A stretch of 64,000 nucleotides of DNA from Clytia hemisphaerica (lineage: Eukaryota > Cnidaria > Hydrozoa > Leptothecata > Clytiidae), in NCBI GenBank assembly GCA_902728285.1, contig CACVBU010000971.1, positions 823,614-887,613 on the forward strand, given 5' to 3'. Every line of letters starts with the position of its first letter. Position 1 is the first letter of the stretch. Below the pieces are notes generated by a model, which made no database searches, had not been told where the DNA came from, and was given only the letters and a program-made list of their open reading frames with translations. The translations under genes were made by a program, and so were the position numbers. This document shows, one piece after another, positions 1 through 63,275 of the stretch.

Positions 1-129
1 GGCTTACAATTTTGCCTAAAATCGCAAATTACGCAAAAACTGCGGGTTTTCAAGCTTGGTAACATTCAAATTCCGAATCAGCACCCTCAAATTGAATAAG
101 AAACATATCAAAAAGTTGGTCCCAGACAT

Positions 130-1000
130 TTTGAATTTTTGGACCTACCCCGGTGGGGTGGAAGTCCTATAAATTCACCTCTGTCCGTTCATCCGTCCGT
201 CCGTTCGTTACCAGCTTTTCTGGAGATTGAATCATAGGAATCATTTGATTTTTGGTACAAAGGTGCAAAACGGTGGTGGCCAAAATGTGACGGAGCCCGA
301 TTTTCGAAAAAAAAATTTTTTGGGCAAATTTGGGCCAAAAAACGGCTAAAAAACGGGTTTTTTGGACTTGGTGAAAAATTGGATCATTAAATTTTTTTTA
401 TTTTTTGCATGAAAGTAGGGTACCATCATAGGTAAAAGATGGCTCAAGCAGATTTTTGCAAAAAAATTTGTTGGCTCAAAAAACGCATGTTTATCTATAA
501 GAATCACTATTAATAAGCATACATCAATGTTCTTAGTTAAATTACTCAATTTTTTGATGAGAGAGATATTTTTTGAGGGCTTACTTTTGAAGAATGTGTG
601 TGTTTAGACATGAAATTTTGGTTGCTTGGCGTGTTTTTATAGAAAAACTGGCCAAATTCGACATTTTTTTATAAGCACATTATCAATTACTTAGGTATTA
701 GCTTTTCTCGAGATTGGCTCTTTCATTCTTTATGATTTTTTGTACAAAGATGCATAACTATAAACCCTCGAATGTGACTGAGCCCGATTTTCGAGAAAAA
801 ATGTTTTTGGGCAAATTTGGGCCAAAAAACGGCTAAAAAAAGGGTTTTTTGGACTTTGTGAAATATTGGATCGTTCTTTTTTTCTGATTTTTTGCATGAA
901 AGTAGGTAAAAAATGGGTAATTTGTATGCTCACGAAGTCTTGAATATGAAAGAATATTTCAAGAGCATGAAATTTTGGTTTCTAAACGTTTTTTTTATAA
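130..1000 (+). repeat. Interspersed repeat family R1, two successive units
   Basis: The family shows a CCGTTCGTTCGT-like run, then AGCTTTTCTCGAGATTGGCTC, then a block with GAGCCCGATTTTCG and GGGCAAATTTGGGCCAAAA. One unit starts near 140 and a second near 700. Further copies lie at 11480-12715 and 18095-19410. No coding capacity is seen. It is useful because two other elements are inserted into the 11.5-kb copy and can be placed exactly by comparison with this one. Confidence 0.7.
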
Positions 1001-1595
1001 GAAACAAACGACTAATTTTAATAAATCGTCACTATTTGTGCTCTGAATGATTGTTTAACGTTCATGCTCACGTTGATATCAATTATATATGTGTTAAATG
1101 CATAACCAGGTAGGTCCATAAAAGTATCACTTGTTTCTTTATTTTTGAAACATTAACAATGGCCACGGCCTACTTCAATCTAAACACTGTACTCAGCGTC
1201 ATCGAAAAATCATTATCAAAAAGAAACCCCCTTCTCACTGACCCGTTGGAATTTTTTCAGGCAGTCGGGATAAAAATAACGGACTGATTCTCGATGGGGA
1301 TTGATATTCGATCATATTTCATGTGTCTGGGGATTTCAATTCTTTTGTTTTCAAGTCATAAAATTCATTGGAGATGGGAAAAATTGCATAGTTTTTCGCA
1401 ATGAGATATTGAAGGGTAATTTTCAACCGGGGACGATATTTTGGCCAATTTTTCCAGTGGGAAGGGGTGGGTCTGTGAGAAGGGGGTGTAAAAAGCAAAG
1501 CTCAGTCAGAGTCTAGTCTATTGAGTAGAGCTCTACTCATGAGATGTTTTATCAATAGTTAAATCCACTCTTTACCAAAAGAAATGAGAACAAAC
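1001..1595. other. No feature recognised
   Basis: AT-rich sequence without a credible exon, RNA gene or repeat boundary. The 71-codon frame at 1301 has no splice context and no recognisable motif. Confidence 0.5.
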
Positions 1596-1822
1596 TATAT
1601 AAGAACATAAGGCTTCGACTGGCCAAAATGTTAAGGACAAGTTTCTTAAGAACATTTTAAGGCTTCGCCGACTCTGAAACACCCAATTTCTTAGGAAAAT
1701 GGACAAAGATACTCAAAAAATGGTGAAAATAATAACATGTTAAGAACATTTTCAGGCTTAAAACTCAAAAGTTCAGCACCTCGGAATGCTTCAAAAATTT
1801 TGGATATTCTTATAAAAAAACT
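1596..1822. repeat. MITE-like repeat, 'TTCTTATAAAAAAA' family, copy 1
   Basis: The ends are inverted (ATATAAGAACATAAGGCTTCG at the left, GATATTCTTATAAAAAAAC at the right). The body shares TAAGGCTTCG, GACTCTGAAACACCCAA and CTTCAAAAATTTTGGAT with copies at 56514-56740 and 62375-62612. It is non-coding. Confidence 0.65.
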
Positions 1823-2683
1823 TGTATTCTAATTTTAATGGATGTACCGACTACCTAAAAAAGACGTACCTTATCGGGGGAACAATGTCGGGGTTCAAAT
1901 TAGTCAGGGAAAAGCTTCGACGGAAGGGACAAATTTATTTTATTTACAAATTTATATTTATCACCGTTTATCGAATATTTTTGGGAAGAGATCTTTCAGA
2001 CAGAAGTTTAATGCTATAAGGCTCTATTTCGATTCAAAAGAGTGTAAAAAATGAAAAAGTTTCTGTAAAAGTACTAAAGGAGACTTCTGGGAAAAATCGG
2101 GGAATTAGCTTTGTCGCGGGTGATGTTATTGAATCTTTTTTTCTACGGGGAAAAATTTCCCCACGTTTTTTTTTATAAAAAATAATTCAACTACATCGAT
2201 TGGTCATTTTGGTGTGGGTTGAATTATAAATAACAAAAAAGTTTACCCAGGCTTCAAGCATGTGCAAACTCTCTACAATTCCTAAAGTGTTGGCAGATAC
2301 GTGAACTCTGAATAAATGTTTAAAAAACAAATATCAACCCACTACATGCGAAAATGTCCAAAATACCATATTTGATGTTATATGAATGTTCTTTGAAGTT
2401 TGGGTGTTTTGTAAGATTTTTTATCACTTCTTTTCCAAAGGAAGAATCTACCTTATGATTGATAAAATTCGTGTCTACCAAAATTGGTTCGAAGCGGGAA
2501 ATAAATCCACGCTAAATTATTTTCAAAATCGTAGTTTGTGTAAAAAATTACTCTGACTGTTCTATTTTGGCCGTAATTATGGCTGATTACATTTATTTTA
2601 AAAATGTAAGGCAGGAGCAGGGTGATTAATCCGTGATAGCCCTGCTGTAATCACCCCGCGAAAAGAGAAAAAGGAAGTCTTGG
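1823..2683. other. No feature recognised
   Basis: Two overlapping short frames near 1822-2054 lack splice sites and motifs. The rest is AT-rich. A fragment near 2165 (CACGTTTTTTTTTATAA) resembles the terminus of the 42551 MITE, but no partner end is seen. Confidence 0.5.
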
Positions 2684-3075
2684 AGGCATACAGGAAAACT
2701 GGGAGCCGGGAGGCGGGAGGCTGAACCGGGAGCCGGGAGTCGGGAGGCTGAAATCGAAAGTGGGAGGCGGGAGGCTGAAAACGAAAGTGGGAGGCGGGAG
2801 GCTGAAATTGAAAGTGGGAGGCGGGAGGCTGAAAACGAAAGTGGGAGGCGGGAGGCTGAAATTGAAAGTGGGAGGCGGGAGGCCGAAAACGAAAGTGGGA
2901 GGTGGGTGGCTGAAATTGAAAGTGGGAGGCGGGAGGCTGAAAACGAAAGTGGGAGGTGGGAGGCTGAAATTGAAAGTGGGAGGCGGGAGGCTTAAAACGA
3001 AAGTGGGAGGCGGGAGGCTGAAAACGAAAGCTGGGAGGCGGGAGGTGGGAGTCGGGAGGCTGAAATCGAAGGTGA
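2684..3075 (+). repeat. Minisatellite array A (~30-bp unit)
   Basis: About a dozen units of GTGGGAGGCGGGAGGCTGAA plus AATCGAAA or AAACGAAA. The left flank is CTTGGAGGCATACAGGAAAA. The same array and the same flank occur in inverted orientation at 6726-7120. Repetitive open frames on both strands here are by-products of a unit length divisible by three. Confidence 0.9.
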
Positions 3076-3255
3076 TATAGGCTGAAAACGAATAGACGAA
3101 AGGCCGAAAGCGAGAACCAAGTTGCAAAGATAAACAAAATCTTGTGAAGATAAACAAAGACAACGGTTTAAAAAGCACTCTCACGAGTTCCGTATCGTTT
3201 GTTAGTATACGCTTTTTCAATTATAATAAGGATCCTTACGGAGCCTGGAGTATGT

Positions 3256-3466
3256 AATACACCTATTTCCTATTAGCAGATTCATGAAAAGTCACGAAAA
3301 AACGTCGAGTAAACAAACTTTTGATTGGCGGAGGCATGCAAAGATTACCTCATACTCTGGACATTTTCAAAAATATGCTTGTATATGCAATATTTCAGCC
3401 AATCAGAGACTTTCTCGACGTTTTTCGTGACTTTTTTACATGAATCCGCTAATAGGAGACACGTGT
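3256..3466. repeat. Imperfect inverted repeat, MITE-like
   Basis: The left arm CCTATTAGCAGATTCATG with AAGTCACGAAAAAACGTCGAG is matched by an inverted right arm (CTCGACGTTTTTCGTGACTT, CATGAATCCGCTAATAGG). Arms are about 45 bp around a roughly 100-bp centre. No coding. Confidence 0.7.
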
Positions 3467-3553
3467 AGAGGTCCAAGGTCAGTTCACCCGTATATGCAGT
3501 AGTGTTTTTTATAAGGATTTTTGAATTACGCAATTTCGTATCGGCTCGAGAGT

Positions 3554-3617
3554 ACATAGCTAGCGTGCCGGACTCAGAATCATTGACAAGAGACTTTGGT
3601 AGTTCAAGCCGGGGTCA
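3554..3617 (+). other. tRNA-like sequence, probable SINE head
   Basis: An A-box-like TAGCTAGCGTGCCGG and a B-box-like GGTAGTTCAAGCC are spaced as in a tRNA-derived promoter. The acceptor stem does not pair convincingly, so this is a SINE or relic rather than a functional tRNA gene. Confidence 0.4.
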
Positions 3618-4671
3618 AATTTTCAGTTTTGAAAAAAAAATTCTAAGTCGCAAGCCGTTCTAATCATTTAGCTACATTTCACTCTTGGTGTTTTCAAGTT
3701 AGTCTTTAATATTGGAAATATGAATTAAAAAGGAAAATACTTTCATTTGTCTTTTTTTCTACGCTCAATGTCAATTTTCAGGATAGGACTCGAGGTTTGT
3801 TTACATCAGAGGAAACCCCGTTCTATTTAATTGTTAAAAAAATTCCATGACACAGCATTCGAAAAAGTAGAATAATTGGGCTTTCCATAAGTGTATTACT
3901 TTTTGATAAATATAACGAGATTGCTCACGGAAATATCTAACCCGGGCCTGTCAATCATTTTCTAGACCTGTCAATCACTTTTTTGGCAGTATATTCAGTC
4001 AGCTTTTCTTTTCATCGTGGTTCTGAAAAAAGTGTTTATAAGATATAATAAAAAAAGACGAAAGCCGATTTTTTAGCATTTTTTTAGTTGAAAGTTTTGG
4101 AACATTAGATTTTCAAGACAAGGGAAAGTCATAACTCTTGACTCTTGACTCTCCACCCGCTAATCAACCTGATCCATTTTGAAATACTGTACTTGAATCA
4201 AACTGCATTGAGCTGAGCTGAGGGGGGGGGGGTTACCATTTGACAGTATGTGCGGCAAAAAAATGGGCTTTTAGAATCGCACCCTTACAGTGCATTTATC
4301 AAAGTCCACCCTTACAGTGCATTTCTGATAAATTGGAAAACATACCCTTAACCGTTATCTGGTACCAGATGTGGAAATATGCTACGACACGCTTTGCTCT
4401 AAAGGTCCGGCATATTTTATATTGGTCCGCTCCTTTAGAGCTTTAGCGTGGGCGGCCGCCAATATGCCATCGGAATATCAGATAGCCTAAACCGCTGCAG
4501 ATACCCGTCGCGGCGTCGGTCAATTTGCCTGACTGCCCCCCCCCCCCTCCAATTTTTGTTTCTTAAAATTTTAACGGAAATTTTCAAAAATATCAATAAG
4601 AGCTCATAAAACCAGAAAAAGTTTGATCAATGTTGACAAAACAGACAAAATAACACAATTTTCGTCGCACC
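3618..4671. other. No gene recognised; homopolymer-rich
   Basis: Contains a G10 run near 4222 and a C10 run near 4536 flanking a segment with short inverted matches (GCTCTAAAGG / CCTTTAGAGC). This may be a degraded inverted-repeat element. No coding support. Confidence 0.4.
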
Positions 4672-4752
4672 TGTATAGGATTCAAACTCTCTATAATCGT
4701 TACCCTTAAGTTGCCGTTTCATCGACTTATCCACTCGGCCATGCAGCTGATG
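4672..4752 (-). other. tRNA-like sequence (Leu/Ser type), probable SINE or pseudogene
   Basis: On the minus strand it reads CATGGCCGAGTGGATAAGTC (A-box region typical of tRNA-Leu or tRNA-Ser), a long variable region, then GAGTTTGAATCC (B box). Stem pairing is imperfect. It could be a SINE promoter or a decayed tRNA gene. Confidence 0.4.
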
Positions 4753-5102
4753 TGCAAGAGAAGTGAACAATGATTATCATGAGACCTTTATTTTGCCATG
4801 ACTTGTATAATTTTACCCTGTCAAGGTATTGACTTCTTAAAGAAATGATTTTAGATTATTTCCAACATGCAAGAGCCGATTGCGCTAAATTTATATAACA
4901 CTCAAAAACTATCATGTTATATTTTTTTGTAATTAAATCTTGCATCAGCAGTTTCGAAACAAAAGCATGCTATATTTTTATGTAACATTATTTTTATAAA
5001 GAGAAACGCTTCCTAGGATTAAAGGAAATAAACCAGCTGTGCTGGAAGGTCAGCCCGAAAGGATAAGAAAGATTAGAAGATAAGAAGATTAAAATAATTA
5101 AT

Positions 5103-5705
5103 TCAAGGAAAACTAGTTGCATGTCCCTTATTTTCCAAGGAAAATTAGTTATCGCGTATTTTCCAAGGAAATTTAGTTATTGCGTATTTTCCAAGGAAAT
5201 TTAGTTATTGCGTATTTTCCAAGGAAGATCACTAGACCGTATTTTCCAAGGAAAATCACTGGTCCGTATTTTCTGAGGAAAATAGTTGTTGCGTATTTTC
5301 CAAGGAAAATTAGTATTGTTGCGTATTTTCCAAAGAAATTTAGTTATTGCGTATTTTCCAAGGAAGATCACTAGACCATATTTTCCAAGGAAAATCACTG
5401 GTCCGTATTTTCTGAGGAAAATAGTTGTTGCGTATTTTCCAAGGAAAATTAGTTGTTGCGTATTTTCCAAGGAAAATTAGTTGTTGCGTATTTTCCAAGG
5501 AAAATTAGTTATTGCGTATTTTCCAAGGAAGATCACTGGTCCGTATTTTCTGAGGAAAATTAGTTGTTGCGTATTTTCCAAGGAAAATCCTTTGTTCCGT
5601 TCTTTCCCAGGAAAATCAATTTTCACGTATTTTTCAAGGAAAATCAATTGTTCCCTATAGCTAATTTCCAAAGGAAATCATTTCTGTCGTATTCTCCAAG
5701 GAAAA
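5103..5705 (+). repeat. Minisatellite array B (~26-29-bp unit)
   Basis: About 20 units of the type GCGTATTTTCCAAGGAAAA plus TTAGTTATT, with variants (CACTGGTCC, CACTAGACC) arranged in a higher-order pattern: the block around 5180-5290 recurs at 5330-5430. Frames on both strands are repeat artefacts. Confidence 0.9.
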
Positions 5706-6725
5706 TCACAGCACTTTATTGATATTTTCTTTTGAAAGAAAAGGTATTTCCCTTGCAAAAAATACAAAATAACTGAAATTCCTTGAGCAATCATTAGTTG
5801 AATTTTTCTTTTTGAAAAAGAAGATTATTATTCCCTTGAGAAACACACAGAAAATCCATTTCCTATGAGAAAATTCATAGCCTGTCTTATTTAATTGGAA
5901 ATACAGATTTTATTTATTTTTCTCTTGGAAAACTGCTCAGAATGATGATTTCACAAACTGGGGGGAGGAGTCTTCAAAAGTCATGCATCCGACATGTTCT
6001 ATAGTCCAACAGCTAAAAAGTCCGATAAGGCAATCGAAGGTTGCTCCAGTTTTTCCGAACCGATTTTGTCCGGCAAAAAGTGTCAAAAGAATATTTGTTT
6101 CAGAAAAAACGTTATTAGCCTGTCTGACTAGCCAACCAATTTTTAACACTTCAAAGTAGGCGGAGGACCGTGTCCGTCTAGTACAGACTTTTAAACTAAA
6201 TTTAGGGAAAAAATCTCTCAAAGGTCCCAAAATCATCAAAATTTTGTCTCTCAAAGGGGCGATTTTCGATTTTTGCCTCGGACATACCTGTCACCTCGCA
6301 AACCTAGTTCGTTCCTGACACATGTGAGCAAATGTTTTTATATTACCATAAAAAGTAATAAAAAATGACGTAATGTAATTGCGTAAAACATTTTCATTCG
6401 CGCATACAAACAATAGGCAGGATTTTCATTGTTATTTTGTCGATACTGGCGTAATCATTTGAGAGTATTCCGATCAGAATAACAACTGATACTTGCTTAG
6501 CGCTAGCCATAAGCGATGCTAGGTTCTAGAAATCCGTTAGGGAATGTTTTGCCGAAAACGTAAATCGGGGAAACACTTTTTTTGAACGGAAACGGAACAT
6601 ACTATTTGAAATATTTTTTTTGATGGATTGTGTGTGTTTATAAAAAATAAATGATCTAATTTTTCTCAGCTCTTTGTTACCTATCCCTTGACCAAAAACG
6701 TTTGTGCGTGGCCTTATAATTGAGC
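5706..6725. other. No gene recognised between two arrays
   Basis: A 105-codon minus frame at 5937-6254 has ordinary composition but no splice sites or motif I recognise. Left unassigned. Confidence 0.45.
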
Positions 6726-7120
6726 CTCTCACTTTTGTTTTCAGCCTCCCGCCTCCCACTTTCGTTTTGAGCCTCCCGCCTCCCACTTTCGATTTTAGCC
6801 TCTCGCCTCCCACTTTCGATTTTAGCCTCCCGCCTCCCATTTTCGTTTTCAGCCTCCCGCCTCCCAATTTCGTTTTCAGCCTCCCGCCTCCCGCCTCCCA
6901 CTTTCGATTTTAGCCTCCCGCCTCCCATTTTCGTTTTCAGCCTCCCGCCTCCCGCCTCCCGCCTCCCACTTTCGATTTTAGCCTCCCGCCTCCCACTTTC
7001 GTTTTCAGCCTCCCGCCTCCCGCCTCCCGCCTCCCACTTTCGATTTCAGCCTCCCGACTCCCGGCTCCCGGTTCAGCCTCCCGCCTCCCGCCTCCCGCCT
7101 CCCAGTTTTCCTGTATGCCG
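6726..7120 (-). repeat. Minisatellite array A, inverted copy
   Basis: The complement of the 2684 array (GCCTCCCGCCTCCCACTTTC units) ending in the same flank (AGTTTTCCTGTATGCCGTCT). The two arrays therefore belong to inverted copies of one element about 3.6 kb apart, not to independent expansions. Confidence 0.9.
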
Positions 7121-7620
7121 TCTTGGAAGAAAAGCCTTACGACTAAAACTAATCGATTTCATAGTTGTGCAATTCGAATATTTTGATGTCATTCGAACTT
7201 CTATTTTAAGTCACGGTGATCTTTCTGTGGGACTTCTAAAAAATCGGGATTTTCGGTCGCCCTATAGACCCTTAAATTCGGCGTGTTCATCATAACAAAA
7301 AGTTCAAAAATCTGATTGCCCGATTTATTTATTTTTATTCTTAAATATTCGAGTTCAGGAGATTGGTATATAGCTTTTTCCCGCGCAAAAAGTTTCACCA
7401 AAATTATTCGTATCGCATCATCCGTTTTATCCCCCTTATATTACGCTACGCCACGCAATCTTATCAGACAACATTTGTGCCACATTCTTATTAGCTCCGT
7501 AGTAATTGGCGCACTTGTTTCATTAAGTTTCTAAATAACAGAGATAATTGGAAGGTTTGTTGTGTTGATGTTTCCACGAGAAAGAAGAATATTGATAGTT
7601 GTTTCAATCCCTCAAGATCT
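7121..7620. other. No gene recognised
   Basis: Two opposing frames (7201-7401 minus, 7316-7534 plus) overlap. Neither has a convincing pair of splice sites. Confidence 0.4.
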
Positions 7621-8007
7621 ATGATGACAGTTGACAGTATGTCTCAACTAAGATCACTCACTGCATATAGCAACCTAACCAATGTAGTTATTGCCAGGAT
7701 CAAATTATACCATGACTTTCTTGCAGATTTTGTGTGCGTGAAGTTTTTTAAAGTCAGAGTGGAAAGAACACTACTAGCTACTTTTTCTTATTTATATCAC
7801 TTAAAGAAACATTTGATTGATTCAACATTCAAAGATGAAAAATGTTGTGTATCCTTTGCGAGTATTAACTTCAATTTCTTGAACAAACCTAAAATTGTCC
7901 GCTGGCAACCAGTTATGTCTTCACTTTGGCAGGCTCACTATTTGAGCCATTCGAAGATTGTGTCGTCCAGTTGTCAACCACAACGATTGGAGTCTATGCC
8001 CAACTAA
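7621..8007 (+). pseudogene. Coding-like stretch, unrecognised
   Basis: A 128-codon open frame with balanced composition and a preceding CCCTCAAG that could serve as an acceptor. The better-looking coding sequence at its end is in another frame (see 7933), so this may be a decayed exon with a frameshift or a chance frame. No family recognised. Confidence 0.2.
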
Positions 8008-8022
8008 ATTTTCTTTATGTAG
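7933..8022 (+). CDS. Candidate upstream exon of the 10-61 kb gene
   Basis: Acceptor GTCTTCACTTTGGCAG is followed by an open frame reading SLFEPFEDCVVQL and then IGVYAQLNFLYV, in the style of the downstream exons (hydrophobic beta-strand pattern). It ends at TATGTAG/gtccct or TAT/gtaggt. Neither donor has the phase needed to join directly to the exon at 10053, so either another exon lies between or this is a relic. Confidence 0.3.
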
Positions 8023-8147
8023 GTCCCTTCTGACAGTATGTAGTCCAAAATGAGAGTGACCTAACATACATTTTTTCTGGAATAGACTTTTTGATTATTG
8101 CGTTGTTCCAGTCTTAATCCGGCGTAGACATTCAGACCAGGTTCAAG

Positions 8148-8434
8148 CATTGAGTTTCAAGCCCGAAGGGCTAGAGGTCAATCTCTAACCTTTCTCAGGC
8201 AAGAAAAATTGAAGCCTTAAAATATGCGCCGTATTTTTGATGACGGATTGAATCTAGCAATTCCTTTGTTTTTGAGTGATATATTTTTCGAAATTAAGCG
8301 GTAAATTTTAGTTTCAATCTGTCATTTGTGTAAAAACCAGGCGGGTCGCTCAAGGCCGCGCAACTTTGGTAGGATTTGTTGGCTTCAAATCCTACCAAAG
8401 AGATTGACCTCTAGCCTTCGGCTTGAAACTCAAT
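8148..8434 (-). mobile_element. hAT-type MITE, copy 1
   Basis: 287 bp with inverted ends (CATTGAGTTTCAAGCCCGAA at the left, its complement at the right), flanked by the 8-bp duplication GGTTCAAG (8140-8147 and 8435-8442). Internal motif AATCCTACCAAAG. It is inverted relative to copies at 11583 and 14631. Eight-base duplications are typical of the hAT superfamily; no transposase is encoded. Confidence 0.85.
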
Positions 8435-8442
8435 GGTTCAAG

Positions 8443-9504
8443 GCTACACTTAGACTATGTTATAGTCTAAGACGAATCACTATCTAAGAAAAAAGCCCAA
8501 AGCCGAAGAAAATTCGCAAACGGATTTTTTTACCGAAAAGAGTTTACAGTCGGTAGGGTTGCCAGTCTTAGATTATACGATTTTGGCGCAAAATACAAAA
8601 ACAGCTCAAATTGTATGAATTGGAGTTTCCGTATGCGAGGCCAACTGTGTTCGGTATGTATTCGAAAAAATCAAAAAAAAAAAAAAAAAGAGGCTGGAGA
8701 AAGAAACTGATATTCCAAGAAATAATATCTTTCATTTTGAATACCCTCTCCCTTTTATTCCTTTTATATTTTCTTGGAACTACAATTTCTTTTCTTAGAA
8801 TAACAAATTTTTATGAGCAGTCATTTCTTTAATAAGTTTGTAATTTCTTTGCAACAAGGATATCTATCTAAACTTTCACCTTACAAATTTCTTAAAAAAC
8901 ATCAAATCATGTAAAGTTTGTTTGTTTGTTGTTGTTTTTTGCCTGAGGATTGTATCCTTATTTCTACCCCCTTTATATATAAAAATCCATGTAAATAAAA
9001 AGCTCTAGTGTATTCTTCCTACCACAATTGCTCAAAGACAAAGGATACAGATAAAAATTATTAAAAGTATCAGAAAGTATAAATGCTTGCAATTTGTGAC
9101 TTTCCTGTTGATAAAAAACACAGTGGATGAAAATTCTCATGATAATTTTTGCACGGAAAGTAAAAAAGTTCCAGCTTGTAAATCGTAAAAAGCTTTTGCA
9201 GTGGGTCGATTTTGCTTTGATCTGAGCTTGAATTTCTTTTCTACCCGAAAAGTTTTTGAGACGTCGAAAAGAGCATAAAAGGAGAATCATCCATGTTAAG
9301 AAATCCCCAGAAATTATAAAGCTTAATGGAAAAATACCAATCAGTAAGGCAAATTTAAAATGACATTAGATTTCTGATATAAAAAAAACTGATACAGTAT
9401 TAAAATAGGTAATTCAATCATGAACAAATGATTCTAAACTGTTCTCCGACAGTACCAAAGATAGTCTTGACTTTTTCCAGAAGGCTGGTGTAAATTTTTC
9501 CAAG
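8443..9504. other. No feature recognised
   Basis: AT-rich, with an A16 run near 8676. The minus frame at 8973-9290 lacks splice signals and motifs. Confidence 0.5.
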
Positions 9505-9795
9505 TCATATACCAGGACGTCAAGTGAAAATTTATATCAAATTGTATCTAGGACGTTATGCATAGGACGTCAAATGAAATATTCCAAGTCATAATCTCAA
9601 ATTGTACGAGGACGTCAAGTGAAATATTCCAATTCATAATGTCAAATTGTACGGAAGACGTCAAAAGAAATATTCCAAGTCATAATCTCAAATTGTACGG
9701 AAGACGTCAAGTGAAATATTCCAAGTCATAATCTCAAATTGTACGAGGACGTCAAGTGAAATATTCCAAGTCCTAATCTCAAAATTATACCAGGA
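9505..9795 (+). repeat. Tandem repeat (~47-bp unit)
   Basis: About six units of GGACGTCAAGTGAAATATTC plus CAAGTCATAATCTCAAATTGTAC, with point differences. No coding. Confidence 0.85.
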
Positions 9796-10052
9796 TGCTG
9801 TGCCAAATATTTCATTTCGGTACTGTGCTTTCTGCAAATTACTGCTACACATTTTCTCATTATTTTTCCATGCATCCAATTTTCTGATTCTTAGCTACCT
9901 AAAAAAATTGGAATAATAATCTGATAATTTTTACAGAGTAGTCTTATTATCTATTGATACCATGAGTAGATCATTAAAATCTGCTCTCCTACACAAATTT
10001 TGCGCCCCTCTTGGATACGCTACTGAAGCTTTATGAAACGTTTAATTTTTAG

Positions 10053-61579
<51,527 letters not shown>

Positions 61580-61584
61580 ATAAA

Positions 61585-62374
61585 AAAATGACAAGATTTA
61601 ATCTAGATGACAAAGTGAGAAAAATGAAGAATAATGAAAATATTGACAGAGTATTTTAGAGGAAAATAAAAGAAATCTAAGTTAATAAATTAATAAATTC
61701 TTACCAACTTGCCAGAAATAAATGTGTTGTAAATTCTGTCCACGAAAGTAAAATTGAAAATATATGTTGAAAGTTTGATGACTTGAATTTAAAGGTTTAC
61801 TTTGAAAGTTTGATTATTTGACTTGAGTTCACATTTTTCCTCATATGATGCCTCAACAGACACTTAATTGATTATGAAAAATTGAACTGATACGAAAAAA
61901 TCTGAATGTAATTTGAAATGCTAGAAAAAATCCCTAAGGTATAAATGATATAAATGATACAAAGAAGTGAATAAATATTTTTAATTGTTTTGTGCGTTTA
62001 AATAAAATGACGTATGCGATTAAAAAGAGATGACTTTTTGCAGTCATTAGGGACGCGTGCGCCTAACACTTTCCAAGAAAGAATGATTTTCTGAGCTTAG
62101 TTAAGAAGTTATTAAAGTATTAATTATTTTGCAATTTTGGCCATTTTCGGGGGGGGGGGGTATCCGCATATTTTCAAGAATTCTTTTTGGCTTGAAAAGG
62201 TTTGTCCACCCCCTGCATGGATATTAAATGGAAAAGCCCAAATACCCCCCCCCCCTCCCAAAAAAAAAAAAAAAAAGTATTCTTCAAAATTCCACAATCA
62301 GAGGAATGTTTTCACTGAAACGATTAGACGATTTTCTTTGAAATTAGACGATTATTTTTGGAAATAACCAGGTA
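61585..62374. other. Region downstream of the 10-61 kb gene
   Basis: AT-rich 3' flank. G11 at 62150 and C10/A17 near 62248-62276 border a short segment that could be a small inverted-repeat element. No gene. Confidence 0.4.
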
Positions 62375-62612
62375 CACGTTTTTTTTATAAGAACAAAATA
62401 AGAACATAAGGCTTCGATGGCCAAAATATTAAGAATAAGTTAAGAACATTTTAACAAAAGGCTTTGCTGACTCTAAAACACTGGATTTCTTTTGAAAATG
62501 GTTGAAAACATCCTCAAAATGGTTGAAATAATAACTTGTATTTTTAGGCTTAAAACTCAAAAAATGAAGAAAATCTCAAGGCTTCAAAAATTTTGGATGT
62601 TCTTATAAAAAA
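62375..62612. mobile_element. 'TTCTTATAAAAAAA' family MITE, copy 3 (most complete)
   Basis: Ends TACACGTTTTTTTTATAAGA and (inverted) GTTCTTATAAAAAAAA; interior TAAGGCTTCGATGGCCAAAA and CTTCAAAAATTTTGGAT as in copies at 1596 and 56514. Confidence 0.75.
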
Positions 62613-63275
62613 AAAGGTTTCCTAGCAAAACTCTTCTCTTTTGTACTTGATTCGATTTGTTAGCAATTCTATACCACTAGAATTGGTTAAAACTTAAAAT
62701 TCTACAATCTTAGGAATATTTAAAAAAAAAATTGTATTAAATAAATATAGTGTTTCTGGAAACCGGCCGGGTGAAAAAAAATAATTTTCTGACTCGGCTG
62801 CAGACTTCGTTAGTAGTTGATACATTAGTATTCAGGGCTTACATCATACTGTTTGTACATAAAAGTTATCTTTAAAAAGTTATATTTCAATGGTTATCAA
62901 AAATAGCAAAAAAAAAATTTCGGCCGCCCGCATGAGAGCTTTTTTCCTTCACCCGCATTCTTTTGAGAATGACTTTAACAGAATGGACTCTTCCAGAAAA
63001 TGTTCGTACATGGGGGGTGGGTGGGTGGAGTATATTTAAGAAATATTGTCCGAGGGTAGTGAAAAGTCTACAAAATTCGCCTTGTTTGGAGGGCAAAATT
63101 GCTCTGATTAGGGGTGATTATGAATGTTCGGGGGGTCAACTGATGCTTGTCCGGGGGATCAAAAGTCACAATGTCTTGGAGGTAATTTTCCAAATAAATG
63201 TTATATCCACCCCCAATATTCAATTTCTGGAAGAGGCCAATCCATCTGTTCAGCAATCACTGTACCACCTCTCTA
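62613..63275. other. 3' flank of the minus-strand receptor-tail gene
   Basis: The 118-codon plus frame at 62963-63319 overlaps the real exon antisense and has no motif. No polyadenylation signal is certain. Confidence 0.45.

Noticed and set aside
2598-3220. Long repetitive minus-strand frames (up to 189 codons), and plus frame 2760-3080
   Set aside because: They consist of the translated 30-bp minisatellite; all frames stay open because the unit length is divisible by three.
5180-5671. Frames with PRKIT / GKYA repeats
   Set aside because: Translations of minisatellite B on both strands.
5103-5705. CRISPR-like array
   Set aside because: Units are contiguous minisatellite repeats with no unique spacers, no cas genes, and the DNA is animal.
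6526-6928. Minus and plus frames with GGGRLK / PPPTF repeats
   Set aside because: Inverted copy of the same minisatellite.
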